Source of the DNA: an uncultured Burkholderiales bacterium
GTDB taxonomy: Bacteria > Pseudomonadota > Gammaproteobacteria > Burkholderiales > Burkholderiaceae_C
Reading direction: 5' to 3'
Assembly: GCA_903887325.1 (NCBI GenBank)
Contig: CAISPG010000089.1
Span: 1 to 44,202, forward strand
Length of the DNA: 44,202 nucleotides
In this document: positions 28,544 to 37,127 of the stretch, in pieces
Layout of the letters: every line of letters starts with the position of its first letter
How positions within the stretch are numbered: the first letter of the stretch is position 1
Program-made: the position numbers and the translations under genes
Notes under the pieces: generated by a model
The model's input: the letters and a program-made list of their open reading frames with translations, nothing else
Told to the model about the DNA's origin: nothing
Database searches by the model: none

Positions 28544-29461
28544 ATGAAGCACTTGCAGCGATTTCAACTGGCCTGTGTGCTTGTCTTGCTGGCGGCCTGC
28601 GCCACAGTGCCGCCCTCGGTCAAACCCGTGCTGCCTGTCACCGAGAGCTCACCGCCGGTGGCGCCCACAACATCGCTGCCGCCTAAAAAAACCCCCAGGC
28701 TGGGTCTGGCGCTGGGCGGCGGGGCCGCGCGCGGCTTTGCCCACATAGGCGTGTTGCAGGTGTTGGAAGAAGAAGGCATCAAGCCCTCGCTCGTGGTTGG
28801 AACCTCGGCCGGCAGCGTGGTGGCGTCTTTTTATGCCAGCGGCAAAACCGGCCAACAGTTGCAATGGCTGGCCGACACCATGGACGAAACCCAGTTCACC
28901 GACTGGGCCAACCCGTTCAGCGGTCGGGGCATATTGCGCGGTGAGGCACTGGGTAAATACATCAACAGCCAGTTGAACGGCATGAAGATTGAGGATATGA
29001 AGATGCCGCTGGGCATCGTCGCCACCGATTTGCGTACCGGCGAGGGTATTTTGTTCAGGCGCGGTGACGTCACCACCGCCGTGCGCGCTTCCAGCGCCGT
29101 GCCTTCGGTGTTCGAGCCGGTGCAAATTGCGGGTAAAGACTATGTCGATGGCGGCCTGGTATCGCCGGTACCGGTGCGCTTCGCCAGACAAATGGGCGCG
29201 GATCTGGTGTTGGCGGTTGACATTTCCAGCCGCCCCGAAGATGCCAAAACCACGGACATGCTCAAAGTGCTGTTGCAAACTTTCAGCATCATGGGCAAGA
29301 GCATCAGCCAGTTGGAATTGGCGCAGGCCGATGTGGTGGTGCGACCCGCTTTGCCGGATATAGGCAGCACCGAATTTTCGGCGCGCAAGAAAAGCATAGA
29401 GGCCGGACGTGCGGCCATGAAGCAGGCCATGCCGCAGTTGCGGGCTTTGCTGGCGCAGTAA
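28544..29461 (+). CDS. Patatin-like phospholipase lipoprotein (RssA-like)
   Basis: This 305-residue protein starts with a lipoprotein signal: lipobox VLLAAC with acylated C19, and no Asp at +2, so outer-membrane sorting is likely. A Pro-rich linker leads into the patatin domain. The oxyanion loop is LGGGAARGFAHIGVL, the nucleophile S88 lies in GTSAGS, and the second dyad residue D202 is in YVDGGLVSP. It would hydrolyse lipid acyl esters at the periplasmic face. It is monocistronic and convergent with the phasin gene across a pair of hairpins. Confidence 0.9.
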   Translation: MKHLQRFQLACVLVLLAACATVPPSVKPVLPVTESSPPVAPTTSLPPKKTPRLGLALGGGAARGFAHIGVLQVLEEEGIKPSLVVGTSAGSVVASFYASGKTGQQLQWLADTMDETQFTDWANPFSGRGILRGEALGKYINSQLNGMKIEDMKMPLGIVATDLRTGEGILFRRGDVTTAVRASSAVPSVFEPVQIAGKDYVDGGLVSPVPVRFARQMGADLVLAVDISSRPEDAKTTDMLKVLLQTFSIMGKSISQLELAQADVVVRPALPDIGSTEFSARKKSIEAGRAAMKQAMPQLRALLAQ

Positions 29462-29493
29462 AAAAGGCCCACAGTCTTCAGTAGAAGGTGGGC
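29460..29493 (-). terminator. Downstream hairpin of a tandem terminator (minus strand)
   Basis: GCCCAC (29467-29472) pairs with GTGGGC (29488-29493), with an inner CTTC/GAAG. On the minus strand it is followed by six T residues. On the plus strand no T-tract follows, so it mainly serves phasin transcripts running leftward. Confidence 0.6.
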
Positions 29494-29496
29494 TAT

Positions 29497-29526
29497 AAAA
29501 AAAGGCCCGCCTTGTGAGCGGGCCTT
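29497..29526 (-). terminator. Strong intrinsic terminator of the phasin gene
   Basis: A 7-bp GC stem, GGCCCGC/GCGGGCC (29504-29510 with 29518-29524, 7-nt loop), is extended by AA/TT. On the minus strand a run of seven T follows. It lies about 60 nt past the phasin stop codon. Confidence 0.8.
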
Positions 29527-29586
29527 GTAAACGAATCCCTGAACCAGTGTTCCTGAGGATCCGAGGAGACAATCTTTACATGCGGA

Positions 29587-30135
29587 TTAACGCTTGCGTG
29601 AAGCAGGCTTGGCAGTGGCTGTGGCAACGGTTGATGTGGCCAGGGCTTGCATATTGGCTTCAGCGGCTTCAGTGGCTTGTTTCACTGCTTTTTGCACGCT
29701 TTCAATAGCGGTTTGGCTGGCGGTCATGGCTGACTTCATCATGGCAACAGCGCTTTCAGAACCGGCGGGGGCGTTTTTGGAGACAGAGTCAACCAGACCG
29801 AAAACAGATTTTTGTGCTTCAGCAGCTTTGCCTTCGACAGCTTCGCCGAATTCCTTGCTGGTGGTCGAAGCGATTTCGTAGACGTGGCGGCTGAAAGCAA
29901 CGGCTTTTTCGCTCAGGGGTTGCAGGTAACCGGCTTGCAAAGCCATCAGTTCCTGCACGTCTTTGACGTTCATGGCTGCATGGGCTTGTGACTGGGTGTC
30001 GCCAATCGCGGCTTTGGCTGCGGCCATGTTCAGTTCAACCATTTTTTCAACGCCTGCAAAGGCTTTTTCGGTCAAGCCGAACAGGGTTTCCATATTGGCT
30101 TTTTGGGCGGCGATCATTTGTTCTGCGGTCATCAT
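29587..30135 (-). CDS. phaP: Phasin family protein (polyhydroxyalkanoate granule-associated)
   Basis: This 182-residue helical protein would coat polyhydroxyalkanoate granules. It begins [20 protein letters not shown] and continues [20 protein letters not shown], typical of the PHA_gran/phasin_2 family, with an Ala/Lys-rich C-terminal tail (TAKPASRKR). The ATG at 30135 follows AAGGAAACCACC; the adjacent ATG at 30132 is equivalent, and a longer frame to 30168 is not needed. It has its own promoter (30211-30238) and tandem terminators. Its presence implies that the host stores PHA, although no synthase gene is in the window. Confidence 0.92.
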   Translation of the reverse strand: MMTAEQMIAAQKANMETLFGLTEKAFAGVEKMVELNMAAAKAAIGDTQSQAHAAMNVKDVQELMALQAGYLQPLSEKAVAFSRHVYEIASTTSKEFGEAVEGKAAEAQKSVFGLVDSVSKNAPAGSESAVAMMKSAMTASQTAIESVQKAVKQATEAAEANMQALATSTVATATAKPASRKR

Positions 30136-30210
30136 GGTGGTTTCCTTCAAGGTGGTTAAGAGATTCACTCGGGACTGCGTGCTTTCATGTTGCGCCGCAG
30201 CATGATTCGA

Positions 30211-30261
30211 AGTATAGGGTTTGTACTAGCGTAATCAAGTGATTTTTGTTGCATTGCAGCA
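30211..30261 (-). promoter_or_regulatory. Phasin promoter with adjacent TGCA repeat
   Basis: On the minus strand TTGATT (30238-30233) and TATACT (30216-30211) are 16 nt apart, a good sigma-70 promoter. About a dozen bases upstream of the -35 is the symmetric TGCATTGCA (30250-30258) followed by GCA. PhaR-type regulators are known to favour TGC-rich sites near phasin genes, so this is a candidate PhaR site. Binding is inferred. Confidence 0.55.
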
Positions 30262-30285
30262 TATTAGAGCGGGCTGCCTAACTGC

Positions 30286-30313
30286 TAAATTCAAATAATT
30301 AAATACTTAATAC
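30286..30313 (+). repeat. Left copy of an imperfect AT-rich direct repeat
   Basis: This 28-bp copy begins TAAATTCAAATAATTAA and ends AATAC. It matches the copy at 32358-32384 apart from one single-base gap and two substitutions. The two copies bracket the chimeric TpsA/TpsB gene in the same orientation. Confidence 0.6.
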
Positions 30314-30347
30314 CTATTTAATGGGTGGATATACAGTGTTGAGCCTG

Positions 30348-32297
30348 TCAACGAAAGCCTTTCACCAGTTCCACCCAGACATTTTCGTGGTTGTAACTGC
30401 TACCCGACAACTGTGAAGGTACGCTGCCTATGCGTCTACTGATGCCCAGATTCACACGCCATTGATCCGGGCCTTCCCAATACAGGTCGATTCCAGCACC
30501 GGCCAAGTGGGCTTGGTTGCTGTCTGAGGTGTAAGGTGATTGGTAGAGCGTTAGCCAACCCGCGTCGATAAACAAGCTGGTATAAAAATCACCACTGACA
30601 TGGAATGCCGGGCCGGGCGGGCCCAGCCGGTGTTTGACCTCAGCCGTCAACAAGTGTCCGGCGTCTCCCGATAACACCCCAGGTGCATAGGCTCTGACAC
30701 TGTGCGCGCCGCCCATGGACATTTTTTGCGTGCTGTCCAGGTTGTGGTCTGTCCATTGCGACTGCCAGTTCAGCGACCACAGGCTGTCACCCACAGGCAG
30801 TTGCAGGCCGGCATTCAGGTTGAACTTGTAGAAACGGCCTTGGGTATCGGCGGTTGCGCTGTCCAACGCCAGTGCTGTGGCATTGTTGAAATCCACATAA
30901 CCCAGCCCGGTATCCAGATTAAGCCACTGCTGGCCAGCGCCTGAGAGGTTGGTGTGCATCATGCCCAGATCGAAATGCAGCACTTGCGCTTGGCGGTCGT
31001 TGTCGGTGCCGCTGGTGTCTTCCAAGTCGCGCATGGTCTGTCGGTCATATTGACTGCGCCAAAGCAGTTGCCACTGCGGAGTTCGCAACACCGGCTGCTC
31101 CAGCCAGATGCTGTGTTGTTTGGCGCTGCCATAGGCATTCAAGGAAGCGGCGCTGCCGCCCAAGTGGTAGCTTAAATAACTGTTGGCCACACCGATCCGC
31201 AGGCCACCACTGTCTTGCCAGGGAAACTCATAGGCCCAGCGGGCGAATTGCATGCGTCCTGAGCTGATCAGCAGGTTGACATCCAGCGAATCATCCGCTT
31301 TGAACACTTGGCGGTGTTGTTGGTGCCAGCCGGTTTGCCCCTCGCCGCTGTAACTGCTGCCGTGGTTGTCCTGGCTGAATTCGGCAGTCCAAGTCCGGTT
31401 GCCGGGCTTGGCATCTTCCGGTTGCAACAGAACAGGTCGGCGACTGATGCTGTCGTGTATGCCCGGCAAGCTGTGCTGCGCTTGCGGGTAGGCGGTCACT
31501 TGTTCTGAACTGACCAAGGCAGGCTGTAACAGCTGTGGCGTCTCCGGCTGAGTGATTTGGAATTGGGGATTGTTCAAGGCCGGGACGACTGGTAGAGCTG
31601 AGCTGTCTGTGGAGTCGCTGGGCGTGTTCGAGAAGTCAATTTGGTTTGCCGTTGTGATTGAGATCAGTGCATCGTTGGCCATTGCATCCTGACTGATGTT
31701 TGAGTCCTGTGAAGCATCGGTGGCGACAACCAGAGACGCAGGCGTCAATACATCATTCAGGCCGCTTGCCGTCGTATTCAGCACCGTGGTGATATTTGGC
31801 ACAGCGGTGCTGATGGAACTGGTGATGCTGACGCTGTTGGTCGTAAATGCATAGCTGATTTGGTAACCCAGTTGGTCCGAGTACAAACCGCTGGCCACCG
31901 CAGAATGTGTGCCCACGTCCGAGCCGTCCAGCACAAAACTGACGCTGCCCGACAGCGTTTTGCTCAAGCTGCCAGGGTCTGTGTAACTGGCCAGCGTGGT
32001 CGTGGTGGTGCCGTCATAAGTCTGGCTGCCTGAAGCAATGGCGGTGATGGTCAGCGGCGTCATAAATGCGCGAAGCAAGGGCGCGGTATAGCCGCTGTAA
32101 ATGATCCAAGGCGTGGTGAAGTTCCAACTGCTGACCGTGGTGACAGATTTCCCAGTTTGGGTGGATTGTTGGATCACCGCCTGACCGCTGACCACTTGTG
32201 CACCTTGCGGGGCGGCTTCAACCAGCTTGGCCAGTGTTAACGGAAACAACCAAGCCAAATTCGAGGCCATGCGCGGATGGCGCAGCATGCGGATCAT
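30348..32297 (-). CDS. TpsA-TpsB chimera: two-partner-secretion exoprotein start fused to FhaC/ShlB-type beta-barrel
   Basis: This is an uninterrupted 649-residue frame. Residues 1-60 look like the start of a filamentous-haemagglutinin-type TpsA: signal peptide ending near VEA, then APQGAQVVSGQAVIQQSTQTG. Residues 61-85 (TPWIIYSGYTAPLLRAFMTP) and 85-160 (including SQTYDGTTTTTLASYTDPG) match C-terminal TpsA regions with YDG-type repeats. After a low-complexity Ser/Thr/Gln linker (160-300), residues 301-649 are a TpsB translocator barrel. They have the conserved GGAHSVRAYAPGVLSGDAG motif (R535) and FIDAGW (D578). The usual TpsB signal peptide, plug helix and both POTRA domains are absent. The C-terminus is GFR rather than a terminal Phe. 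The start at 32297 lacks a clear ribosome site; ATGs at 32288 and 32270 are alternatives. It could be a deletion-fusion relic or a one-piece secreted or surface protein. Confidence 0.75.
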   Translation of the reverse strand: MIRMLRHPRMASNLAWLFPLTLAKLVEAAPQGAQVVSGQAVIQQSTQTGKSVTTVSSWNFTTPWIIYSGYTAPLLRAFMTPLTITAIASGSQTYDGTTTTTLASYTDPGSLSKTLSGSVSFVLDGSDVGTHSAVASGLYSDQLGYQISYAFTTNSVSITSSISTAVPNITTVLNTTASGLNDVLTPASLVVATDASQDSNISQDAMANDALISITTANQIDFSNTPSDSTDSSALPVVPALNNPQFQITQPETPQLLQPALVSSEQVTAYPQAQHSLPGIHDSISRRPVLLQPEDAKPGNRTWTAEFSQDNHGSSYSGEGQTGWHQQHRQVFKADDSLDVNLLISSGRMQFARWAYEFPWQDSGGLRIGVANSYLSYHLGGSAASLNAYGSAKQHSIWLEQPVLRTPQWQLLWRSQYDRQTMRDLEDTSGTDNDRQAQVLHFDLGMMHTNLSGAGQQWLNLDTGLGYVDFNNATALALDSATADTQGRFYKFNLNAGLQLPVGDSLWSLNWQSQWTDHNLDSTQKMSMGGAHSVRAYAPGVLSGDAGHLLTAEVKHRLGPPGPAFHVSGDFYTSLFIDAGWLTLYQSPYTSDSNQAHLAGAGIDLYWEGPDQWRVNLGISRRIGSVPSQLSGSSYNHENVWVELVKGFR

Positions 32298-32357
32298 GGG
32301 AAATTCAACAAAAACAATAAAAAATCATGAATTAAATGTTAATAAAAAATAAAACGA

Positions 32358-32384
32358 TAAATTCAATAATTAACTACTAAATAC
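32358..32384 (+). repeat. Right copy of an imperfect AT-rich direct repeat
   Basis: This 27-bp partner of 30286-30313 lies in the AT-rich stretch (about 32300-32400) upstream of the chimeric gene. No gene or clear promoter was resolved in 32298-32508, which is strikingly AT-rich compared with its surroundings. Confidence 0.6.
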
Positions 32385-32508
32385 AATTTGTTGCAGGTTT
32401 GCGTCAGAAAACGACTTCTATTGGCGGACGTAATTGCCGCTTATTGGGCTGAATGGCGATAGCCGGGCCTGCCAGGCGCAGGTTTTGCCAAGTCACCAAT
32501 AATCCGTG

Positions 32509-33432
32509 ATGCATATTTATTTCGCTGCCACGCACATACAACAACTGCCCGAAGGTCACCGCTTTCCCATGGGCAAATACGAGTTGCTTCGACAACGCCT
32601 GGCGGCTGAATTAGCGCAACTGCAATTGCAATTGGCCGAACCCGCCAGCGACGGGGAACTGGCCTTGGTGCACACGCCGTCTTACATAGATGCGGTGGCG
32701 CAAGGCAGTTTGAGCGATGCAGCACAACGCGAAATCGGCTTTCCCTGGTCAGAGGGCATGGTGGAGCGGGCCCGCCGTTCGGTCGGCGCCACCATCAGCG
32801 CGGCGCGCACCGCCATGAAAGAAGGTGTGGCGGCCAATCTGGCCGGTGGCACCCACCATGCTTATGCCGACAAGGGCGGTGGGTTTTGTGTGTTCAACGA
32901 CGTGGCGGTGGCGGCGCGTTTGCTGCAAGCCGAAACCGCGCGTCATCAACGAAAAGCTTTGCAAGTCGCGGTGATTGATTTGGACGTGCACCAGGGCAAT
33001 GGCACAGCGCATATTTTTCAAACCGATGACAGCGTGTTCACCTTGTCCATGCACGGCGCGAAAAATTTTCCGTTCCGCAAGGAAAGCAGCGACATAGACA
33101 TTGAATTGCCCGACGGTTGCGGCGACGACGACTATCTGGCGCAATTGCAGACCGCTTTGCAACAACTGGAGCAGCGCTGCCAACCCGGACTGGTGTTTTA
33201 CCTGGCCGGTGCCGATCCGCACGAAGGCGATCGACTCGGTCGCTTGAAACTCAGCTTTGAAGGACTTCGTCAACGGGACCAAATGGTGCTGCAATGGGCG
33301 CGTGAGAAACGCATTCCGCTGGCCATGGCCATGGCGGGTGGTTACGGCAAAGACATCGCCGACACGGTGCAAGTACAGATCAACACATTTGCGCTGGCCT
33401 ATGCGTCTTGGCAACACTGGCAAAATCGCTAG
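32509..33432 (+). CDS. Histone-deacetylase-family amidohydrolase
   Basis: This 307-residue member of the arginase/deacetylase fold (acetylpolyamine amidohydrolase / AcuC-like) has a zinc site formed by D and H in VIDLDVHQGNG and D in LAGADPHEGDRLG. The catalytic His-His is in LAGGTHHAYADKGGGFCVFND. It would remove acetyl groups from small amines or proteins in the cytoplasm. The start is ATG 32509, with GTG 32506 adjacent; no ribosome site is obvious. It opens a tightly spaced + strand run that continues to at least rmuC. Confidence 0.9.
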   Translation: MHIYFAATHIQQLPEGHRFPMGKYELLRQRLAAELAQLQLQLAEPASDGELALVHTPSYIDAVAQGSLSDAAQREIGFPWSEGMVERARRSVGATISAARTAMKEGVAANLAGGTHHAYADKGGGFCVFNDVAVAARLLQAETARHQRKALQVAVIDLDVHQGNGTAHIFQTDDSVFTLSMHGAKNFPFRKESSDIDIELPDGCGDDDYLAQLQTALQQLEQRCQPGLVFYLAGADPHEGDRLGRLKLSFEGLRQRDQMVLQWAREKRIPLAMAMAGGYGKDIADTVQVQINTFALAYASWQHWQNR

Positions 33433-33434
33433 CC

Positions 33435-33875
33435 ATGACATCCCCCCGCCCGCAAGCGCTTGAGCGCTCAGCCTTCAAAAGCTTTAGAAACATTTCCACC
33501 CGCTGGATGGACAACGACGCTTACGGCCATGTGAACAACGTGGTTTACTACCAATGGTTTGACACCGTGGTGAATGCCCATTTGATAGACAACGGTGCGT
33601 TGGATATTCATGCAGGCGAGACCATCGGACTGGTGGTGGAAACGCATTGCAATTTCTTCTCTTCTCTGGCGTTTCCGCAAACCGTGCAAGCGGGTATCAA
33701 AGTCGGACGCATCGGTGCTTCCAGCGTGCGTTACGAGGTAGGTATCTTTGCCGAAGACGCGCCTTTGTCTGCCGCGCACGGCCATTTCATTCATGTCTAT
33801 GTAGACAAACTCACGCGCAGGCCGGTGTCGCAACTGCCTGCCGCTCTTTTAAACGTTTTAGAAAAATTGACATGA
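33435..33875 (+). CDS. Acyl-CoA thioesterase, 4HBT hotdog fold
   Basis: This 146-residue thioesterase of the YbgC/4-hydroxybenzoyl-CoA type has the active-site Asp in RWMDNDAYGHVNNVVYYQWFD, followed by the central helix. The true start is ATG 33435, 2 nt after the upstream stop; a longer frame from 33408 overlaps the preceding gene without cause. Its stop overlaps the nitroreductase start (ATGA). It hydrolyses an acyl- or aryl-CoA of unknown identity. Confidence 0.87.
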   Translation: MTSPRPQALERSAFKSFRNISTRWMDNDAYGHVNNVVYYQWFDTVVNAHLIDNGALDIHAGETIGLVVETHCNFFSSLAFPQTVQAGIKVGRIGASSVRYEVGIFAEDAPLSAAHGHFIHVYVDKLTRRPVSQLPAALLNVLEKLT

Positions 33876-34570
33876 CCATTGCTTCGACCATCGCCCGAGC
33901 CATTGACACGCGCATGTCGGCACGCGCTTTCACGCAACAAGCCGTGCCGCGCGAACTGCTGACTGGGTTGCTGGCGCAAGCCGCGCGCGCGCCCTCGGGC
34001 ACCAACACCCAACCGTGGAAGGTCTATGTGTTGCAAGGCCATAGCCGCGACAGCTTGGTTGACAAAGTCTGTGCCGCACACGACGAGGTCAGAGCCCACC
34101 CCGAGAAAGCCGCCGATTACCGCGAGGCCTACGACTACTACCCGGAAAAATGGGTCAGCCCGTTTATAGATCGTCGCCGTGAAAACGGCTGGAGTTTGTA
34201 CGGACTGCTTGGCATCACCAAGGGCGACAAAGACAAAATGCATGCACAGCACCAACGCAATTACCGTTTTTTCGATGCGCCGGTGGGCTTGATGTTCACG
34301 CTGGACAAAGTGATGGGACGCGGCTCGCTGGTGGACTACGGTATGTTTTTGCAAACCCTGATGCTGGCCGCGCGCGGCATGGGGCTGCATACCTGCCCGC
34401 AAGCCGCGTGGAACGGTTTTGCCAACATCATCTTGCCGCACATCGGTGCGTCGGAAAACGAAATGCTGATTTGCGGCATGGCACTGGGCTATGCGGATGA
34501 CAGCGACATCGTCAACACCTTTCGCACACCGCGCGAACCGGTGGAGTCTTTCACTCGCTGGCTGGATTGA
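33872..34570 (+). CDS. Nitroreductase family flavoprotein
   Basis: The 232 residues carry the FMN-binding signature [36 protein letters not shown] and the C-terminal [11 protein letters not shown]. It is an NAD(P)H-dependent FMN enzyme of the NfsB/oxygen-insensitive superfamily. The substrate is unknown, and quinones, nitroaromatics or enones are all possible. The start at 33872 is coupled to the thioesterase by ATGA; earlier in-frame codons fall within that gene. Confidence 0.88.
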   Translation: MTIASTIARAIDTRMSARAFTQQAVPRELLTGLLAQAARAPSGTNTQPWKVYVLQGHSRDSLVDKVCAAHDEVRAHPEKAADYREAYDYYPEKWVSPFIDRRRENGWSLYGLLGITKGDKDKMHAQHQRNYRFFDAPVGLMFTLDKVMGRGSLVDYGMFLQTLMLAARGMGLHTCPQAAWNGFANIILPHIGASENEMLICGMALGYADDSDIVNTFRTPREPVESFTRWLD

Positions 34571-34583
34571 TGCGGACACCGAC

Positions 34584-35795
34584 ATGATCATCACCAGTTT
34601 GCTCGACACGGATTTGTACAAATTCACCATGATGCAAGCGGTGCTGCATCAGTTTCCCGGTGCGCAGGTGTCGTACAAATTCAAATGCCGCACGCCCGGT
34701 GTGCAACTCGCGCCCTATGTGGACGACATACGCAGCGAAATCAAATCGCTGTGCCAGCTGAAATTCTCCGAACAAGAACTGGCCTGGATGCGAGCCCTGC
34801 GTTTCATCAAAAGCGACTTTGTCGATTTTCTGGGGCTGTTCAGGCTGAACGAAAAATACATAACAGTCAGTGCATTGCCTGATGGTGCCATCGACATACA
34901 AATCAAAGGCCCGTGGCTGCACACCATTTTGTTTGAAATACCGGTGCTGGCCATTGTCAACGAGGTGTATTTCCGCCGTACCCAACCGGTGCCGGATTAC
35001 GTCGAGGGCCGCAAGCGCCTGGAGACAAAAATCACGCAATTGCAAGCCGTCGATCTGGGCGATTTGAAAATTGCCGACTACGGCACGCGCAGGCGGTTTT
35101 CCAAGTCCTGGCATGAAGAAGTGTTGCGGGTGTTGACCGCCAAACTGGGTGCCGGGCAGGCCGGGCGTTTCGCTGGTACCAGCAATGCCTTGTTTGCCAA
35201 AACCCTGGGTCTGACGCCGCTGGGCACCATGGCGCATGAATACCTGCAAGCCTGTCAGGCGCTGGGCCCGCGTTTGCGCGACAGCCAGGTGTTTGGCTTT
35301 GAGACCTGGGCGCGTGAATACAGAGGCGACTTAGGCATTGCGCTCAGCGATGTGTACGGCATCGAGCCGTTTTTGCGGGACTTCGATATGTATTTCTGCA
35401 AGTTGTTTGATGGTGCGCGTCATGACAGCGGCGACCCGTTCAGCTGGGGCGAACGCATGATCGAGCACTACAAGCAAAACCGGGTCGACCCCTTGACCAA
35501 AACGCTGATCTTCAGCGACGGCCTGACCGTGCCGCGCACCATCGAGCTGTACCAACGCTTTCGTGGCCGCTGCCAACTGGCTTTCGGCATAGGCACCAAC
35601 CTCACCAATGACCTTGGCTACGAGCCATTGCAAATCGTCATCAAAATGGTGGAATGCAATGGTCAGCCGGTGGCCAAGCTGTCTGACACTCCGTCTAAGA
35701 ACATGTGCGACGATGCGAATTACCTGGCCTATTTGCGCCAGGTGTTTGACATTGCGCAACCTGCCAATTCCACCTCTCCATCTTCATCGCCATAA
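34584..35795 (+). CDS. pncB: Nicotinate phosphoribosyltransferase
   Basis: This 403-residue NAD-salvage enzyme converts nicotinate and PRPP to nicotinate mononucleotide with ATP. It starts [20 protein letters not shown], the family N-terminus, and contains [35 protein letters not shown] followed by MAHEY, and [17 protein letters not shown]. Length matches the bacterial PncB family (about 400). The ATG at 34584 is preferred over the longer frame from 34491, which lies within the nitroreductase gene. The antiporter gene follows with no gap. Confidence 0.95.
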   Translation: MIITSLLDTDLYKFTMMQAVLHQFPGAQVSYKFKCRTPGVQLAPYVDDIRSEIKSLCQLKFSEQELAWMRALRFIKSDFVDFLGLFRLNEKYITVSALPDGAIDIQIKGPWLHTILFEIPVLAIVNEVYFRRTQPVPDYVEGRKRLETKITQLQAVDLGDLKIADYGTRRRFSKSWHEEVLRVLTAKLGAGQAGRFAGTSNALFAKTLGLTPLGTMAHEYLQACQALGPRLRDSQVFGFETWAREYRGDLGIALSDVYGIEPFLRDFDMYFCKLFDGARHDSGDPFSWGERMIEHYKQNRVDPLTKTLIFSDGLTVPRTIELYQRFRGRCQLAFGIGTNLTNDLGYEPLQIVIKMVECNGQPVAKLSDTPSKNMCDDANYLAYLRQVFDIAQPANSTSPSSSP

Positions 35796-37127
35796 ATGAA
35801 CTACTTGAAACTCTTAGCTTTGTTTGTGTTCGCCTGGCTGGTCAACCTGGCCGCACCTGAGTTGCTGGTGCAAATGGAGGGCATGGAAATCGCCGAGGCG
35901 GTTCTGGCGACATCACTCTGGTGCATTTCACTGATGCTGGGTTTTGGCTGGGCGTGCAGCAAGCTGTGCTCCGGCACTGTGTTTCCCAGCTTCACGCTGC
36001 AATTGCTGATTGGCATTGTGTTGCACGATGCCTTGCAGCCGCTGTCGCTGCAACTGGTGCTGGCTGTGGTGGTCTGCACCGCGCTGGCGGCCTTGATACT
36101 CAAATCCGGCGGCGATGAAATCGACCGCAAAGAGTTTCTTGCCATCGCCTGGCCGACGCTGATGATTGCCGTGGTCGGCTATGGCATCACTTTCTTTGTC
36201 ATGTTCCCGTTGTTGGTCTTGCTGGGTTTGAGCGGTCAGCAAGCCGCTTTGCTGTCGGCCATCATCGGTTCGACCGACCCGGCGGCCTTGATACCGACTT
36301 TGAAACACCTGATGTTCAAACACGTGTACCAGCGCGTGGTGAATCTGTCGGTGGCCGAGAGCGCGTTGAATGATGCCGTCGGCGCCATCTTTACCGCCGC
36401 CGTGGCCGACATGGTGTTGGACAAATCGCCCATGGACAGTGTGGAAGCGTTGTCGCAAACCTTGTTCAGCCCGCACAACCTCATCAACCTGGGTCAGCAG
36501 TTTTTGTTCGGTTGCGCGGCCGGCATCGCCGGTTGGTTGTTGATGCAGGCGTATGGCAAATTCAGAGAGCGTGAGCACCAACGCGGTTTGGCGCATCCGG
36601 CGTTTGATTTCGCGCTGCTGCTGTTCATACCTTTAGCGACTTTTTTGCTGGCGCAAATGCTGCACGGCAATGGTTTTCTGGCGGCGTTTGTGGCCGGGTT
36701 GCTGGCCAATTTCAACTACAAGCAAAGCTATTTCCAAACCGGTTTGCATCACATGGAAACCCACATAGAAAGCCTGGCCAAGCCGGTGATCTTCATGATG
36801 GTGGGGCCGTTTGTCTCGCCGCAAATGCTGGCCGATACGGCAGTGTCCGGATTTCTGGTGGCCTTGCTGTTTATGCTGGTGGCCAGGCCGGTGGCGGTGT
36901 TTGCTTCGCTGTTGGTGACCAACATCAGTTTGAAGGAAAAATTGTTTTTGTGCGTGGTGCGTGAAACCGGTGTCATTCCTGTGGTGCTGGCTGTCATCAC
37001 CGTGGCGCAGTTTCCCGCCATGACCTTGCTGATGCCTTTGACTGCCTGGGTGGTCATCTGGACCTTGACCCTGCTGCCCGCCATCACCCCGTGGTGGGCT
37101 GCCAAATTGAAAATGCTGAACGAATGA
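35796..37127 (+). CDS. Cation:proton antiporter (CPA1/NhaP-like)
   Basis: This 443-residue membrane protein has about 12 hydrophobic segments. The ion-binding elements of CPA antiporters are present: GSTDPAALIPTL and, later, VAESALNDAVGAIFTAA. It probably exchanges Na+ or K+ for H+ across the inner membrane. The ATG immediately follows the pncB stop, and the stop overlaps the next start (ATGA). No C-terminal TrkA/RCK regulatory domain is present. Confidence 0.85.
   Translation: MNYLKLLALFVFAWLVNLAAPELLVQMEGMEIAEAVLATSLWCISLMLGFGWACSKLCSGTVFPSFTLQLLIGIVLHDALQPLSLQLVLAVVVCTALAALILKSGGDEIDRKEFLAIAWPTLMIAVVGYGITFFVMFPLLVLLGLSGQQAALLSAIIGSTDPAALIPTLKHLMFKHVYQRVVNLSVAESALNDAVGAIFTAAVADMVLDKSPMDSVEALSQTLFSPHNLINLGQQFLFGCAAGIAGWLLMQAYGKFREREHQRGLAHPAFDFALLLFIPLATFLLAQMLHGNGFLAAFVAGLLANFNYKQSYFQTGLHHMETHIESLAKPVIFMMVGPFVSPQMLADTAVSGFLVALLFMLVARPVAVFASLLVTNISLKEKLFLCVVRETGVIPVVLAVITVAQFPAMTLLMPLTAWVVIWTLTLLPAITPWWAAKLKMLNE

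Noticed and set aside
29460-29526. The two hairpins as terminators of the patatin gene on the plus strand
   Set aside because: T-tracts follow the stems only on the minus strand, so they fit the phasin transcript better.
28649-29572. 307-residue minus-strand frame opposite the patatin gene
   Set aside because: No domain is recognisable and composition follows from the patatin codons; it also runs through the terminator hairpins.
28544-32297. Patatin gene and the outer-membrane barrel as a split type Vd (PlpD-like) secretion system
   Set aside because: The genes are on opposite strands with the phasin between them, the patatin has its own lipoprotein signal, and the barrel is of TpsB type.
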